A DNA stretch of 64,000 nt from Phytohabitans suffuscus (GCF_011764565.1 NZ_AP022871.1:4092320-4156319); one strand, 5' to 3'. Numbered from the stretch's first letter, positions 9,551 to 19,017 are shown. The notes: generated from the sequence alone by a model not told the origin. Program-made: numbers and translations.

Positions 9551-11911
9551 TCAGTCGTCGAGGACCGCGGCGGTGATCCGGTGCAACGCGAAGGTGTGCA
9601 GCATCTCCGTGCGCTCGTCTTCCGCGCGCAGGTAGCCGCCACCGATCGACACCGGCCGCACCAGCCGCGAGGCGGTCGCCCCGTGCGCGTCGACGTATCC
9701 GACCCAGACCAGCGCCTTGTCCCGCAGCGCCTGCTGCAGCACCGCGAGGGCCTGGCTGTGCGCCTGTACCGCGGTCAGCCCTTCGACGCCGTGCCCGTTC
9801 GCGGCGCGGACGGTGACCGGCGCGCGGCGGGCGACCCAGGCGGCGGCGTCGCCCCGCCGGATCTGCTCGACGATGCCGGCCAGGCGGGGCGGGGTGAGCG
9901 GCGGCGGGCCGAGCGGGTCGGTGCGCAGCCCGGCCGTGGTCCGCACCGGCGCCCGCCGCGACTTCCCGCGGCTGATCACGGCCGCGCCGCTGGCGTCTTC
10001 GTGCACCGGCGGGTAGCCGGCCTCGCGCAGCGCGGTCAGCAGCCGCCCGACCTGGTACGGCGTGACCAGCACGGTCGGAGCCAGCCGGCGTAGCGTCAAC
10101 GCGGCCAGCCGCTTGTCGGCGAGCAGTTGCACCAGCAGGGCCTCGTCGTCGCTGCGCACGTACGCCCCGGCGCCGCCGGCGCGCAGCCCGCCGTGCTTGC
10201 GGGCCACGTCGTCGACCAGGTAGGTGAGCCCCTGCGGGACCGGTGTGCGGGAGCGGCGCCGGAAGAGCGCGTGCAGGTCGTCGGCCGTGTACCCCGCGTC
10301 GAGCGCCCGGCGCACGCTCGCCTCGGTCACCCGGTGCACGCTCGCGCCGCCCGCCGACTCCTGCTCGGCGGCGAGCTCAAGCTCGGCGGCGAGCGCCGGC
10401 TCGGGTGGCCCGGGCACGACCACGGTCAGGTCGGCCTGCACCAGCACATGGTCGACCGGGGCGGGCAGCAGGCCGTCGAGCGCGGCGGCGAGGTCGGGCT
10501 CCTCGTCAGCGCGCACACCCAGCGGGTCGTCGTCCGAGGTGTCCTGCCGCATGCCGAGCACCCGCCCGTACGAGGTCAGCGCGCCGAGCCCCGTGACGCC
10601 GAGCAGCGTCGCGTCGCCGAGCACCTCCCGGTGGATCGCCTCGCGCCCCTTGGCCCGGCGCGGCGCCCGCCAGGCGAGCAGCGCGAGCACCTCGTCGGCG
10701 GTCGGCGCGGTGCCCGGCTCCAGCTCGGCGAGCACCTCCAGCACCGCGCGGCGGGCGGCGGGCGCGCCGGCCCGCTCCGCCTCGCTGGCCAGCGCGTTGA
10801 TCGGGCGGTCCCGCTCGTCGCGCTGCCCGATCAGGCCGGCCTGCCGCGTCATGGCCAGCCACGCCGTGGCCAGCCGCTCCCAGCGCCGGGCGAGCGGGAG
10901 GGCGCGCCACGTGTCGTACGCGGCGGTGGGCAGGAAGACCAGCTCGGCGCCGACCCGGGCGGCCGATGTCTCGGCCTCGCCCGCCAGCCCGCCCGCGTAC
11001 GCCACCTCCAGCAGCAGCGCCGCCACCGGCTCGTCCAGCCCGGTGGCCTTGGTGAGGCGGCGCAGGTCACGGACACCCAACCCGCCCGAGCGGAGCATGG
11101 TCACCGGCTCGGCGTCGAGCGCGGCGAGCAGCGCCTCGGCCTGCCGTACCACCTCCATCGCCTGCCCGGCCCCCGCGGAGTCGACGCTCTTGACCTCGCG
11201 GGCCGGGCTGGTGACGGCCGGCGGCAGCACCTGCAGCGGCCCGAGCGGGCCGGAGTCGCGGCGCAGCAGCAAGCCGATCTCGCGGGGCAGCTCCATGGCC
11301 TCGCCGGAGGTCCGCACGAGCAGCCCGTTGTCGAGCAGCCACCGGACCGGCGAGTCGGCGGCCGCGGTGCCGTTGGTGAGCGTGCCCAGCGGCGGCCCGG
11401 CGGCGAGGCGGTCGAGCACCGCGCGGGCCGCCGGCGGTGCGGCCAGCAGGGTCCGCCGGAGCCGGGCCGGGTCCGCGCAGAGGGCCGCCGCGGCCGAGTC
11501 CAGCTCCGCGGCGGGCCGGCCGAGCCCCGCCGGGTACGGCGAGGAGACCTCGTCGACGCCGGCGACCACGTGGAGGGCGTCATCCGGACCGGGTACCAGC
11601 AGGAGCTCGCGCAGCCGCCCGAGTGCCGCGCGGACGGCGGCGGTCTCGCCCTTCGCCATCGCGAGAACGGCGTCGAACGAGGTGGTGCCGTCGTCCGGGT
11701 CGCGGGTGAGCCGCACCGCGTCGAGCACCTGGAGCGTGAACTGGTCGAGGCCGTCGAGCGCGCGCGCCACCGATACCCGCGACTGGGCCCGGACCGCCAG
11801 CGCCGACACGTCGGAGGGCACGGGCATGACGAGGTCTGGCCGCAGCTGGAGCAGCGCGGCCAGGGCGTGGTCGGGCATCGCCCGCAGGTGGTCGGCGAGT
11901 GTGGTGGCCAT
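9551..11911 (-). CDS. Helicase-associated domain protein (partner of XPB helicase)
   Basis: A 786-residue protein beginning MATTLADHLRAMPDHALAAL, the conserved N-terminus of a large actinobacterial family annotated as helicase-associated (XPB/Ssl2 N-terminal-like). It is rich in Ala, Leu and Arg helices, has no ATPase motifs and no membrane segments, and includes winged-helix-like stretches such as PTVLVTPYQVGRLLTALREAGY in the C-terminal third. The C-terminal ~80 residues (ALVWVGYVDAHG... YLRAEDER) resemble a WYL-like beta domain. From memory it corresponds to Rv0862c, next to XPB (Rv0861c) in mycobacteria; here the two are separated by two exported-protein genes. Probably a DNA-repair accessory factor; the biochemical role is not established. 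Confidence 0.8.
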   Translation of the reverse strand: MATTLADHLRAMPDHALAALLQLRPDLVMPVPSDVSALAVRAQSRVSVARALDGLDQFTLQVLDAVRLTRDPDDGTTSFDAVLAMAKGETAAVRAALGRLRELLLVPGPDDALHVVAGVDEVSSPYPAGLGRPAAELDSAAAALCADPARLRRTLLAAPPAARAVLDRLAAGPPLGTLTNGTAAADSPVRWLLDNGLLVRTSGEAMELPREIGLLLRRDSGPLGPLQVLPPAVTSPAREVKSVDSAGAGQAMEVVRQAEALLAALDAEPVTMLRSGGLGVRDLRRLTKATGLDEPVAALLLEVAYAGGLAGEAETSAARVGAELVFLPTAAYDTWRALPLARRWERLATAWLAMTRQAGLIGQRDERDRPINALASEAERAGAPAARRAVLEVLAELEPGTAPTADEVLALLAWRAPRRAKGREAIHREVLGDATLLGVTGLGALTSYGRVLGMRQDTSDDDPLGVRADEEPDLAAALDGLLPAPVDHVLVQADLTVVVPGPPEPALAAELELAAEQESAGGASVHRVTEASVRRALDAGYTADDLHALFRRRSRTPVPQGLTYLVDDVARKHGGLRAGGAGAYVRSDDEALLVQLLADKRLAALTLRRLAPTVLVTPYQVGRLLTALREAGYPPVHEDASGAAVISRGKSRRAPVRTTAGLRTDPLGPPPLTPPRLAGIVEQIRRGDAAAWVARRAPVTVRAANGHGVEGLTAVQAHSQALAVLQQALRDKALVWVGYVDAHGATASRLVRPVSIGGGYLRAEDERTEMLHTFALHRITAAVLDD

Positions 11912-11973
11912 CGTCGTTCAACGCTAGCCGGCCTGCGAAGATCGAGGAAACGGTCTGGGGGAGGAGCACGAGC

Positions 11974-12594
11974 GTGGCGGAACAGTTGGTTGTCGGGTTC
12001 GACCTTGACATGACCCTCGTCGACTCCCGCCCCGGCATCGCCGCCGCCTACCGCGAGCTGTCCGCGCGCACCGGCGTGTACGTCGACGCCGACGCCGCGG
12101 TCACCCGCCTGGGCCCGCCGCTGCGCCACGAGATCCGGCTCTGGTTCGCGCCGGAGCAGGTCGAGGATGCCGTGCAGGCATACCGGGCGCTCTACCCCGC
12201 GTACGCGATCGCTCCGTCGGTGCTCCTGCCGGGTGCCGCGGAGGCGGTCGAGACCGTGCGCCAGCTCGGCGGCAGAGTGGTTGTCGTCACGTCCAAGCTC
12301 GGCCGGCTGGCCCACCTGCACCTGGACCACCTCGGCCTGGTCGTCGACGAGTTGGCCGGCGACCTGTTCGCCGAGGGAAAGGCGACCGCGCTGGCCGAGC
12401 ACGACGTGCGGCTGTACGTGGGCGATCACGTGGCCGACATGGTCGCCGCCCGCACCGCCGGTATCCCCGGTCTCGGCGTGGCTACCGGACCGTGCTCGCC
12501 CGAGGACCTGTGGGCGGCCGGTGCCAGCGAGGTGCTGGGTGACCTGAATGGATTCCGAGGCGCGCTGACGGGGTTGCTCCGGTTAGCCTTGTGA
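11974..12594 (+). CDS. HAD-superfamily hydrolase (phosphatase)
   Basis: A 206-residue haloacid-dehalogenase-fold protein. Motif I is FDLDMTLVDS with the nucleophilic and acid/base aspartates, motif II is VVVTSK, the motif III lysine lies in GRLAHLHLDHL or LFAEGKA, and motif IV is VGDHVADMVAAR. It resembles phosphoglycolate phosphatase/Gph-type enzymes with a helical cap between motifs I and II. GTG 11974 is chosen, with GGGGGAGGAG ending 7 bp upstream. It is divergent from the helicase-associated gene and 36 bp upstream of the cold-shock gene, with which it may share an mRNA. Substrate unknown. Confidence 0.85.
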   Translation: MAEQLVVGFDLDMTLVDSRPGIAAAYRELSARTGVYVDADAAVTRLGPPLRHEIRLWFAPEQVEDAVQAYRALYPAYAIAPSVLLPGAAEAVETVRQLGGRVVVVTSKLGRLAHLHLDHLGLVVDELAGDLFAEGKATALAEHDVRLYVGDHVADMVAARTAGIPGLGVATGPCSPEDLWAAGASEVLGDLNGFRGALTGLLRLAL

Positions 12595-12630
12595 CAATCA
12601 GCAATCCCGCAAACGGAGTTGAGGTCAGCG

Positions 12631-13017
12631 GTGCCTACGGGTCGAGTGAAGTGGTACGACGCGCAGAAGGGCTACGGCTTCGTCACCAGCGACGAGGGTG
12701 GCGACGTCTTCCTGCCCAAGAACGCGCTACCGGGGGGCGTCACCGACCTCAAGAGCGGGCAGCGGATCGAGTTCGGTGTGGTCGACAGCCGCAAGGGCGC
12801 GCAGGCGATGGGCGTGACCCTGCTGGAGGCGCCGCCCTCGGTCACCGAGCTGCGCCGCCGCCCGGCGGAGGAGCTGCACGGCCTCATCGAAGACATGATC
12901 AAGGTGCTCGAGGCGAAGGTCATGCCCGACCTGCGCCGCGGCCGCTTCCCCGACAAGAAGACGGCGCAGATGGTCGCCCAGGTCGTGCACGCGGTGGCTA
13001 AAGAGCTGGAGATCTGA
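12631..13017 (+). CDS. Cold-shock-domain protein with C-terminal extension (CspB-like)
   Basis: This nucleic-acid-binding protein acts as an RNA chaperone. The cold-shock domain occupies residues ~1-65, with RNP1 KGYGFVTS and RNP2 DVFLP. A helical extension of ~60 residues follows (ELHGLIEDMIKVLEAKVMPD...), as in mycobacterial CspB/Rv0871 and unlike the ~67-residue classical CspA proteins. GTG 12631 is used, with GAGG 6 bp upstream; a TTG at 12619 is a poorer choice. The last 20 bp overlap the 3' end of the convergent mqnD gene. Confidence 0.9.
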   Translation: MPTGRVKWYDAQKGYGFVTSDEGGDVFLPKNALPGGVTDLKSGQRIEFGVVDSRKGAQAMGVTLLEAPPSVTELRRRPAEELHGLIEDMIKVLEAKVMPDLRRGRFPDKKTAQMVAQVVHAVAKELEI

Positions 13018-13777
13018 GCAGGGCCTCGACGGCCTTGTGCCCCTCGCCGCCGAGATCCTCGGTGAACTCGTTGACGTAGAGCGCTATGTGCTGGTCGACC
13101 ACGTCCGGCTCCATCTCCTGGGCGTGCGCCAGCACATAGTCGCGGCTCGCCTCGGGGTGCGCCCACGCGTGTCGCACCGAGGCCCGTACCCACTCCGCCG
13201 CGACCTCCGGATCCACCGCGCCGCGGCGGGCGAGGATCGCCCCGAGCGGGATCGGCAGCCCGGTCTCCCCCTCCCACCACTCGCCGAGGTCCGCGAGCGC
13301 GGTGAGCCCGTAGCGGTGGTACGTGAAGCGCGCCTCGTGGATGACCAGCCCGGCGTCGAAGCGCCCCGCGGCCACGCCCGGCATGATCTGGTCGAACGGC
13401 ACGACCAACACCTTGGCCGGCGGCCGCGCGGCGGCCCACTGGCGCATCAGCAGGTACGCGGTGGTCCGCTCGCCAGGCACCGCGATCGTCGCCCCGGTGA
13501 GGTCGTCGCGCGCGTCCCTGGTCAGCACGAGCGGCCCGCACCCCCGGCCGAGCGCCCCGCCGCAGGGCAGCAGGTGGTAGTCGTCCAGCAGCCACGGCAG
13601 CGCCGCATAGCTCACCTTGACCAGGTCGAACGCCCCCTTCTCGGCGGCGGTGTTGGTCACATCCACGTCCGCGTACGTCACGTCGAACGCCGGCGCCCCC
13701 GGCACCAGCCCATGGACGAGCGCATGAAACACGAACGTGTCGTTGGGGCACGGCGAGATCGCGAGTGAGAGCGCCAC
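12998..13777 (-). CDS. mqnD: 1,4-dihydroxy-6-naphthoate synthase, futalosine menaquinone pathway
   Basis: MqnD converts cyclic dehypoxanthine futalosine to 1,4-dihydroxy-6-naphthoate in the alternative menaquinone route. The N-terminus ISPCPNDTFVFHA is diagnostic of MqnD and distinguishes it from the related MqnA. Further conserved parts are VTNTAAEKGAFDLVKVSY and VIHEARFTYHRYGL in the periplasmic-binding-protein-like fold. The 259-residue length is normal. mqnB for the same pathway lies at 15574-16205 on the same strand, but an oppositely oriented AlbA-type gene sits between them. The 3' end overlaps the convergent cold-shock gene by 20 bp. Confidence 0.92.
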   Translation of the reverse strand: MALSLAISPCPNDTFVFHALVHGLVPGAPAFDVTYADVDVTNTAAEKGAFDLVKVSYAALPWLLDDYHLLPCGGALGRGCGPLVLTRDARDDLTGATIAVPGERTTAYLLMRQWAAARPPAKVLVVPFDQIMPGVAAGRFDAGLVIHEARFTYHRYGLTALADLGEWWEGETGLPIPLGAILARRGAVDPEVAAEWVRASVRHAWAHPEASRDYVLAHAQEMEPDVVDQHIALYVNEFTEDLGGEGHKAVEALLRSPAL

Positions 13778-13823
13778 GCCCTAAAAGCTATCCCGAGATT
13801 GGCTACTGAGGCCCAACTGAGAA

Positions 13824-15569
13824 GTGTTGTTTTGGGACCAGTCCTCAGTTAACGTCAGTGAGGTGGATCAGGCGGAGGCATTCGCGGCCCTGGGCGCCGT
13901 CGGCGACGGTGTGGCGGCGGGTGCGCTCGAGACCCAGACCCTTGACTTCAAGTCAGTGACCGACTCGATCAAGACGACCTATCAGATGGTCGCCGAAGCA
14001 TTGGTCTGCTTTGCCAACGCCGACGGCGGCACCGTGGTCCTGGGGGTGGATGACAAGGCCACCAGTAGGGTCGACGCCCTCCAAGGCGTGCCCAGCCGCT
14101 ACACAGTGGAGGGTTTACGCAAGGGCGTGTTTGACCGGAGCCGGCCGCCGATCACCCCCTTCGTCGGAGAGCACCTTGTCGACGGCGTGCGGATAGTCCT
14201 GCTCAGCGTGCCGCCCGGGGTCATGCCGCACAGCACAGCCGCAGGGCTCGCCACCCGGAGGCTGGGCAAGGAGTGCCTGCCGTTCACGCCGGATCAGCAG
14301 CGCGAGGTCCTGATCGCCCGCGGTCAGGTCGACTGGTCCGCCGAAGCGTCCGGTGCCGAAGTTCGCGATCTGAGCGCCATTGAGTTCGAGCGCATGCGGC
14401 AGCTGTTGGTCGCTGGCGGGCGAGACCACCTGGCAGAGCTCGACGATAGTTCTCTGGTCGCCGCGCTGCGCCTGACGGCGTCCGATGGGAGTGTCACCAA
14501 CGCGGGCGTTCTGCTGCTCGGCGACGAGCAGCTGATCCACCGTGTCGTCCCGTCGTACGGCTACTCCTACCAGTTCAGGCCCAGCGCCGGCTCCGAGGCG
14601 ACGGTCCGGACGAGGGGTTCCCGGCCGCTGCTGGAAGCCGTAGGCATTCTGATCGAGGCCGTCGACGCCCGGCGGGAGATCCACCCACTGAATGTCTCGG
14701 GTGGAGTTCAGCTGCAGCTCACCGACTATCCGCGGGATGCCGCACGAGAACTGGTCGTCAACGCCATGATCCATCGCTCGTACGAGACGGCCGGCAGCGT
14801 CGATGTCGAGCATTCCCCGGAGCGCCTGCTCATTACCAGTCCTGGTGGCCTCGTCGCCGGCGTCACGCCGGAAAACATCCTCACCCACCCTTCGACCCCG
14901 CGAAATCGGCTGTTGACCGAAGCGGTCGCGACACTTCAACTCGCGGAGCGAACCGGCCAGGGCATCGACCGCGCCTATCGCGAAATGCTCCGTATCGGTA
15001 AGGAGCCCCCGTCGTTCGCGGACGGCGGCACGTTGGTCCGAGCCGCTTTGGCCGGCGGGATCGGCAATGACGCCTTCGTGCGGTTCATCAACGACCTGCC
15101 GCCACGTTCGGCCCGAGACGTCAATGTCCTGCTTGTGCTCTCCATCCTCCGAGGTAGTGCCACGGTCGACGCGCCCAGGGTGGCCTCCGCCGTGCAGCGG
15201 CCGCCGGTGGAGGCGCAGGAGGTCCTGGCAACGATGGCGCACGACCTCGGCCTGCTGGAGCCGACGAGGCGGACCGTGCGGAAGGCGTTTCCCACGTACC
15301 GGCTTCGCTCCGATGCGATAGCCGCCATGTCGCGAGCTGTCGCGTACCGCAGGCGCGACCTCGACGACACCGATCAGAAAGTGATGGACCACGTCCGCGA
15401 GTACGGCTTCGTCACCAATCGGACCGTGCAGCGTATGTTCGATCTGCATGTGTTCGCGGCGCGTGATCTCATATACGACCTGCGCTCGCGAGAGATTCTG
15501 GAAAAGATCGGCGAGGCCCGAGGCGGCACGGGTGTCCGATACGGTCCGGGCCTGCGGTTTCCTGGTTGA
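13824..15569 (+). CDS. ATP-binding protein with AlbA_2/Schlafen-type domain (RecG-C-terminal-like)
   Basis: A 581-residue cytoplasmic protein. Residues ~30-170 form a Schlafen-AlbA_2 type DNA-binding domain (ETQTLDFKSVTDS, then CFANADGGTVVLGVDD). Residues ~300-420 look like a GHKL ATPase of the HATPase_c_4 group (ARELVVNAMIHRSYE, SPGGLVAGV, RTGQGIDRAYREM). The remainder contains winged-helix-like segments (VMDHVREYGFVTNRTVQRMF). Proteins of this layout are usually called putative transcriptional regulators; some accompany defence islands. GTG 13824 is the longest start and GTG 13863 an equally plausible one. It stands alone, opposite in orientation to the two menaquinone genes it separates, and uses more A/T-ending codons than its neighbours, which suggests acquisition. 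Confidence 0.8.
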   Translation: MLFWDQSSVNVSEVDQAEAFAALGAVGDGVAAGALETQTLDFKSVTDSIKTTYQMVAEALVCFANADGGTVVLGVDDKATSRVDALQGVPSRYTVEGLRKGVFDRSRPPITPFVGEHLVDGVRIVLLSVPPGVMPHSTAAGLATRRLGKECLPFTPDQQREVLIARGQVDWSAEASGAEVRDLSAIEFERMRQLLVAGGRDHLAELDDSSLVAALRLTASDGSVTNAGVLLLGDEQLIHRVVPSYGYSYQFRPSAGSEATVRTRGSRPLLEAVGILIEAVDARREIHPLNVSGGVQLQLTDYPRDAARELVVNAMIHRSYETAGSVDVEHSPERLLITSPGGLVAGVTPENILTHPSTPRNRLLTEAVATLQLAERTGQGIDRAYREMLRIGKEPPSFADGGTLVRAALAGGIGNDAFVRFINDLPPRSARDVNVLLVLSILRGSATVDAPRVASAVQRPPVEAQEVLATMAHDLGLLEPTRRTVRKAFPTYRLRSDAIAAMSRAVAYRRRDLDDTDQKVMDHVREYGFVTNRTVQRMFDLHVFAARDLIYDLRSREILEKIGEARGGTGVRYGPGLRFPG

Positions 15570-15573
15570 CCTC

Positions 15574-16205
15574 TCAGGTAGCGAGGGCGCGGGCGGCCTT
15601 GGTCAGGGCGGCCAGCGCGTCCGGGATGCGCCACGCTCGGCGGTCGCGGGGCCGATCGTGTTGGAGATCGTGCGGAGCTCGCCGAACGGCAGACTGGCCC
15701 CGGCGGCGGCACGGGCTGCGCCGTACCCCTCCATAGCCTCGGCGACCGCGGCCGGGAAGCGGCCGGCGAGGGTCTCGGCCGTCGTGGCCGTGCCGGTGGC
15801 GGTGTTGAGGGTGAGGATGTCGCCGGTGATCGCGTCCGGTAGGGCGCTGCGCAGGGCCTCCAGCAGTGCTGGGTCGGCCGGCGCGACCGCGGTGCCGAAG
15901 CCCAGCTCGTCCAGGGTGATGAAGCCGTCCGGGGAGTCGGCGCCCAGGTCGGCGGCGATGCTGCGGGTGGCCAGGACGGTGGCGCCGACCGGGGCGCGGC
16001 CCGCGAAGCCGCCCGCGATGCCGGCGACGACGACGCCCCGGTGCGGGCGCGCGGCGGCCTCGGCCAGGGCGAGCAGGCGTGCGGTGCCGGCGGCGGCCGT
16101 GGCGGCGCCCACGCCCACGGCGGCCACGGTCACCAGGTCGGGGAGCGTGCCGGCGCGGACCGCCTGGGCCTCCGCCTCGACGGCCGTGACGACCAGCAGC
16201 GTCAT
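15574..16205 (-). CDS. mqnB: Futalosine hydrolase (frameshifted near the 3' end)
   Basis: This nucleosidase-fold enzyme removes hypoxanthine from futalosine in the alternative menaquinone pathway. It starts MTLLVVTAVEAEAQAVRAG from ATG 16205 and contains VVVAGIAGGFAGRAPVG, GFITLDELGFGTAVAP and the active-site region EAMEGYGAA. The frame breaks after FGELRTISNTIGP at GGGG 15648-15651 (plus strand); with one base added the protein continues RDRRAWRIPDALAALTKAA and stops at 15574, the expected family ending. It overlaps the upstream MFS stop by ATGA, so it is probably translationally coupled to that gene. Confidence 0.88.
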
Positions 16206-17807
16206 GTGGGTGGGCCGGAGGACGGGCGGTACACGTGGAAGCCGGGCGGCGGGACCGTGTCCTTTTCCTGCTCCTGCTCCTGGGCCGGCTCCGGCTCGGG
16301 CGGCGGGGCCGGCGAAGGCTGCTCGGGCGCCTTTCGGCGCCACCGCGACGACGGCCGGGGCGGCAGCTTGGGCTGTGACGGCGGCGGGGACTGTGACGAC
16401 GGCTTGGGCGGCGATGGCGGGGACGGCTCCGCCGGGGAGGAGTCGGCGTCCGGGTCGGCGCGGCCGCTCAGCTTGTCTTTGCGCAGCGCGCTGGCGACGA
16501 TCACGGCGCGGGCCGCCGCGAGGACCGCGACCACCGTGGCGACGCCGATGCCCAGGCGGCCCTCGAACGGGATGAGGCCCAGCGCACCGCCGGCCACCCA
16601 GGCGAGCATGAGCACGGTCTCGGAGTGGGCGAACGCGCTGGCCCGCAGGCGGTCGCCGATGCGCTCCTGGATGGAGGCGTCGACCGCGAGCTTGGAGATG
16701 CCGCTCATGAACGCGGTCACCAGGCACAGCAGTGCCACCATCGCGAGCGAGAACCTCAGCGTGGTCAGCACCGCCACGCCGGCCACGATGACCAGGCCGC
16801 TGGACTGCAGGGCGGCGGGGCGCTGGATGCGCATGCGGGTGCCGATGGCCGTGGCGAGGAAGCCGCCCACCCCCAGCGCGCCGCCCACCAGGCCCAGCGC
16901 GACCTCGTCGGCCAGGTCACGGCCGAGGAACTCGGTCGTCAGGTTGCCGGACTTGATGGCGAACGCCAGGAAGAGCAGCAGGAAGCCGTACAGGCCGCGC
17001 ATGGCGGCGCTGCTGACCAGCGTGGCGACGACCAGCCGGCCGGTGAGCGCGCGGTCGCCGCGGCGCAGGCCCATCGCGGCGAACGGGCGGGGAGCGTCTC
17101 CGGCGGGTCGGAGTCGGCCTTGGGCGGCAGGCGCAGCGCGACGACCATGCCCACCAGGAAGATGACCGAGGCGACCCGCAGCGGCCACTGCGGGCCGAAC
17201 TTGAAGGCGAGCAGGCCGATCGGCGTCACCGCGGCGCCGGCGATCATGCCGTACACGCCGGCGCGGGCGGCCGCCTGCGACAGGCCCATGCCCTCGGGCA
17301 GCAGCCGGGGACGGCGGCCGAGCGGGCCACGCCGTACGCCCGGGAGAGCGCCAGCACGCCGAACGCCGCCGGGTAGAGCCCGAAGCCGTGGATGTAGTCG
17401 GACATCAGCCAGGCGAGGAACGCGCGGCCGAGCATCGTGGTGGCGAGCGCGTACCGCCGGCCGTGCCGGAAGTGGTCGAGCAGCGGGCCGGCCACCGGGG
17501 CGAGCACCGCGAACGGGATCATCGTCACCAGCAGGTAGATGGCGACCCCGCTGCGCGCCTCGCCGATCGGCGCGCCGAAGAAGATCGTGCCGGCCAGGCC
17601 GATCGCGATGAGGATGTCGCCCGCGTACGACGCGGCGTGCAGGTCGAGCAGGCGGGTCATGCCCACCTCGCCGCCGGCGCCCTTGGTGCGGACGGCACCG
17701 ACCTTGCGGCCCGCCCAGCGGCCGCCGCGGATCGAGCTCCGGCCGAAGAGCCGTGTCCACCGGAAGATCGTGCCGACAGCTCGGCCGAGCGATGGCAACA
17801 GCGGCAT
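16202..17807 (-). CDS. MFS-type membrane transporter, Rv0876c-like (two frameshifts)
   Basis: A conserved actinobacterial 12-TMS MFS protein is spread over three frames. It begins MPLLPSLGRAVGTIFRW (ATG 17807; ATG 17825 is an alternative six residues earlier) and runs to YGVARSAAVP. It breaks at GGGG 17307-17310, continues RLLPEGMGLSQAAARAGVYG to SDPPETLP, breaks again at GGGG 17089-17092, and continues RPFAAMGLRRGDRALTG to the end. One added base at each site restores the full ~535 residues. The C-terminal ~90 residues form a cytoplasmic tail rich in Pro, Ser and Glu. Substrate unknown. It overlaps mqnB by 4 bp and is divergent from the DUF3027 gene. Confidence 0.82.
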
Positions 17808-17840
17808 CCCCCCATTTTGGCGCATGGCACAATAGCCGGC

Positions 17841-18659
17841 GTGACCAGGACCGCCGCTGTTCGTGCCGCTCGTCTCGACCAGGTCTGCGCCGAAGCGGTC
17901 GACCTGGCCCGTTCCGCCATCACCGAGGTCGACGCCTCCGACGTGGGCGAGCATCTCGACGTGGTGGCCGAGGCGGATCGGGTGGTGACCCACCTCCTCG
18001 AGTGCCACCTCGCCGGTTACCTCGGCTGGCGCTGGGCGGTCACCGTCACCCGCGTGCCGCGCAGCAAGCATGTCACCGTCTGCGAGACGGTGCTGCTCCC
18101 CGGCCCCGACGCGCTGCTCGCGCCCGGGTGGGTGCCGTGGCAGGAGCGGCTGCAGCCGGGCGACCTCGGTGTCGGCGACCTGCTGCCCACCCCGGAAGAC
18201 GACGACCGGCTCGCCCCCGGCTACCTGCTCTCCGACGACCCGGCGGTCGAGGAGGTCTCCTGGGAGCTGGGCCTCGGCCGCGCACGGGTGATGTCCCGCG
18301 AGGGGCGGGGCGAGACCGCCCAGCGGTGGTACGACGGCGACCACGGTCCGGACGCGCCCATCTCGACCGCCGCGCCCAGGAGCGCGCGGTGCGGCTCGTG
18401 CGGGTTCTACCTCCCGCTGGCCGGCTCGCTGCGGCAGGCGTTCGGCGTGTGTGGCAACCTCTACGCCCCCGACGACGGCCGTGCGGTCAGCATCGACCAC
18501 GGCTGCGGCGCGCACTCCGAGGCGACGCGCGAGGCCGACGCGCCGGTCGACGAGCTGTCCACGGTGTACGACGACAGCGAGGTCGAGGCGGTCGCGGTGA
18601 GCCGCGCGCCCGGCTCAGTCGAGCTCGGCGAGCCGGCGGAGCCGTACGGGCACGGCTAG
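17841..18659 (+). CDS. DUF3027 family protein
   Basis: A 272-residue cytoplasmic protein conserved in actinobacteria at this position (from memory Rv0877 in M. tuberculosis). Conserved segments are AEADRVVTHLLECHLAGYLGW, TVTRVPRSKHVTVCETVLLPG, and a Cys-containing C-terminal part (ARCGSCGFYLPLAGSL and VCGNLYAPDDGRAV) that may bind metal. GTG 17841 is preceded at 6-8 bp by CACAAT, a possible -10, so the mRNA may be leaderless. Function unknown. Its start lies only 16-34 bp from the start of the divergent MFS gene, so the two promoters must overlap. Confidence 0.88.
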   Translation: MTRTAAVRAARLDQVCAEAVDLARSAITEVDASDVGEHLDVVAEADRVVTHLLECHLAGYLGWRWAVTVTRVPRSKHVTVCETVLLPGPDALLAPGWVPWQERLQPGDLGVGDLLPTPEDDDRLAPGYLLSDDPAVEEVSWELGLGRARVMSREGRGETAQRWYDGDHGPDAPISTAAPRSARCGSCGFYLPLAGSLRQAFGVCGNLYAPDDGRAVSIDHGCGAHSEATREADAPVDELSTVYDDSEVEAVAVSRAPGSVELGEPAEPYGHG

Positions 18660-18665
18660 CCCCGG

Positions 18666-18917
18666 TCAGGAGCCGCGGCGGCGGCGCCGTCTCCGGTCGT
18701 GGCGCGCCATGAACGCCAGGCCGACGAAACCAAGCAGGAAACCGGCGAGGCAGGTCCAGAGCCAGTCGGCGTGCTCGTTGTCTTCCAACCAACCCCGGAA
18801 GAAGACCAGCAGCACCAGACCGGCCACCGCCCAGCCCACGGTCCCGGCGACGGCGAAGGGCACCATCGGCGGATCGAGTGGCTCCACCCGAGGTGGTGGC
18901 TCGTGTTGATCAGACAC
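18666..18917 (-). CDS. DUF2530 small membrane protein
   Basis: An 83-residue protein with two transmembrane helices (VPFAVAGTVGWAVAGLVLLVFF and WLWTCLAGFLLGFVGLAFMA), an N-terminal Pro-rich segment and a very basic C-terminus of consecutive arginines. The size and layout fit the DUF2530 family, syntenic from memory with Rv0879c. Function unknown. Convergent with DUF3027 (6 bp apart) and divergent from the NCS2 permease. Confidence 0.85.
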   Translation of the reverse strand: MSDQHEPPPRVEPLDPPMVPFAVAGTVGWAVAGLVLLVFFRGWLEDNEHADWLWTCLAGFLLGFVGLAFMARHDRRRRRRRGS

Positions 18918-18985
18918 GGGTGCAAGGGTACGGCTTTGTAACTCGTACGTGCTTTCTCGGTACCCCCTGATCTGGGACGATGCGC

Positions 18986-19017
18986 GGAACCATATCCATG
19001 ATCATAGGTGAGGTTCC
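18986..19017 (+). promoter_or_regulatory. Leader hairpin enclosing the ribosome site of the NCS2 permease
   Basis: GGAACC (18986-18991) can pair with GGTTCC (19012-19017), which directly abuts the GTG start at 19018. The 20-nt loop contains the Shine-Dalgarno-like GGTGAGG and a small ATGATCAT palindrome. The pairing would place the start codon at the base of a stem and might control translation. No known riboswitch fold is recognised. Confidence 0.4.
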
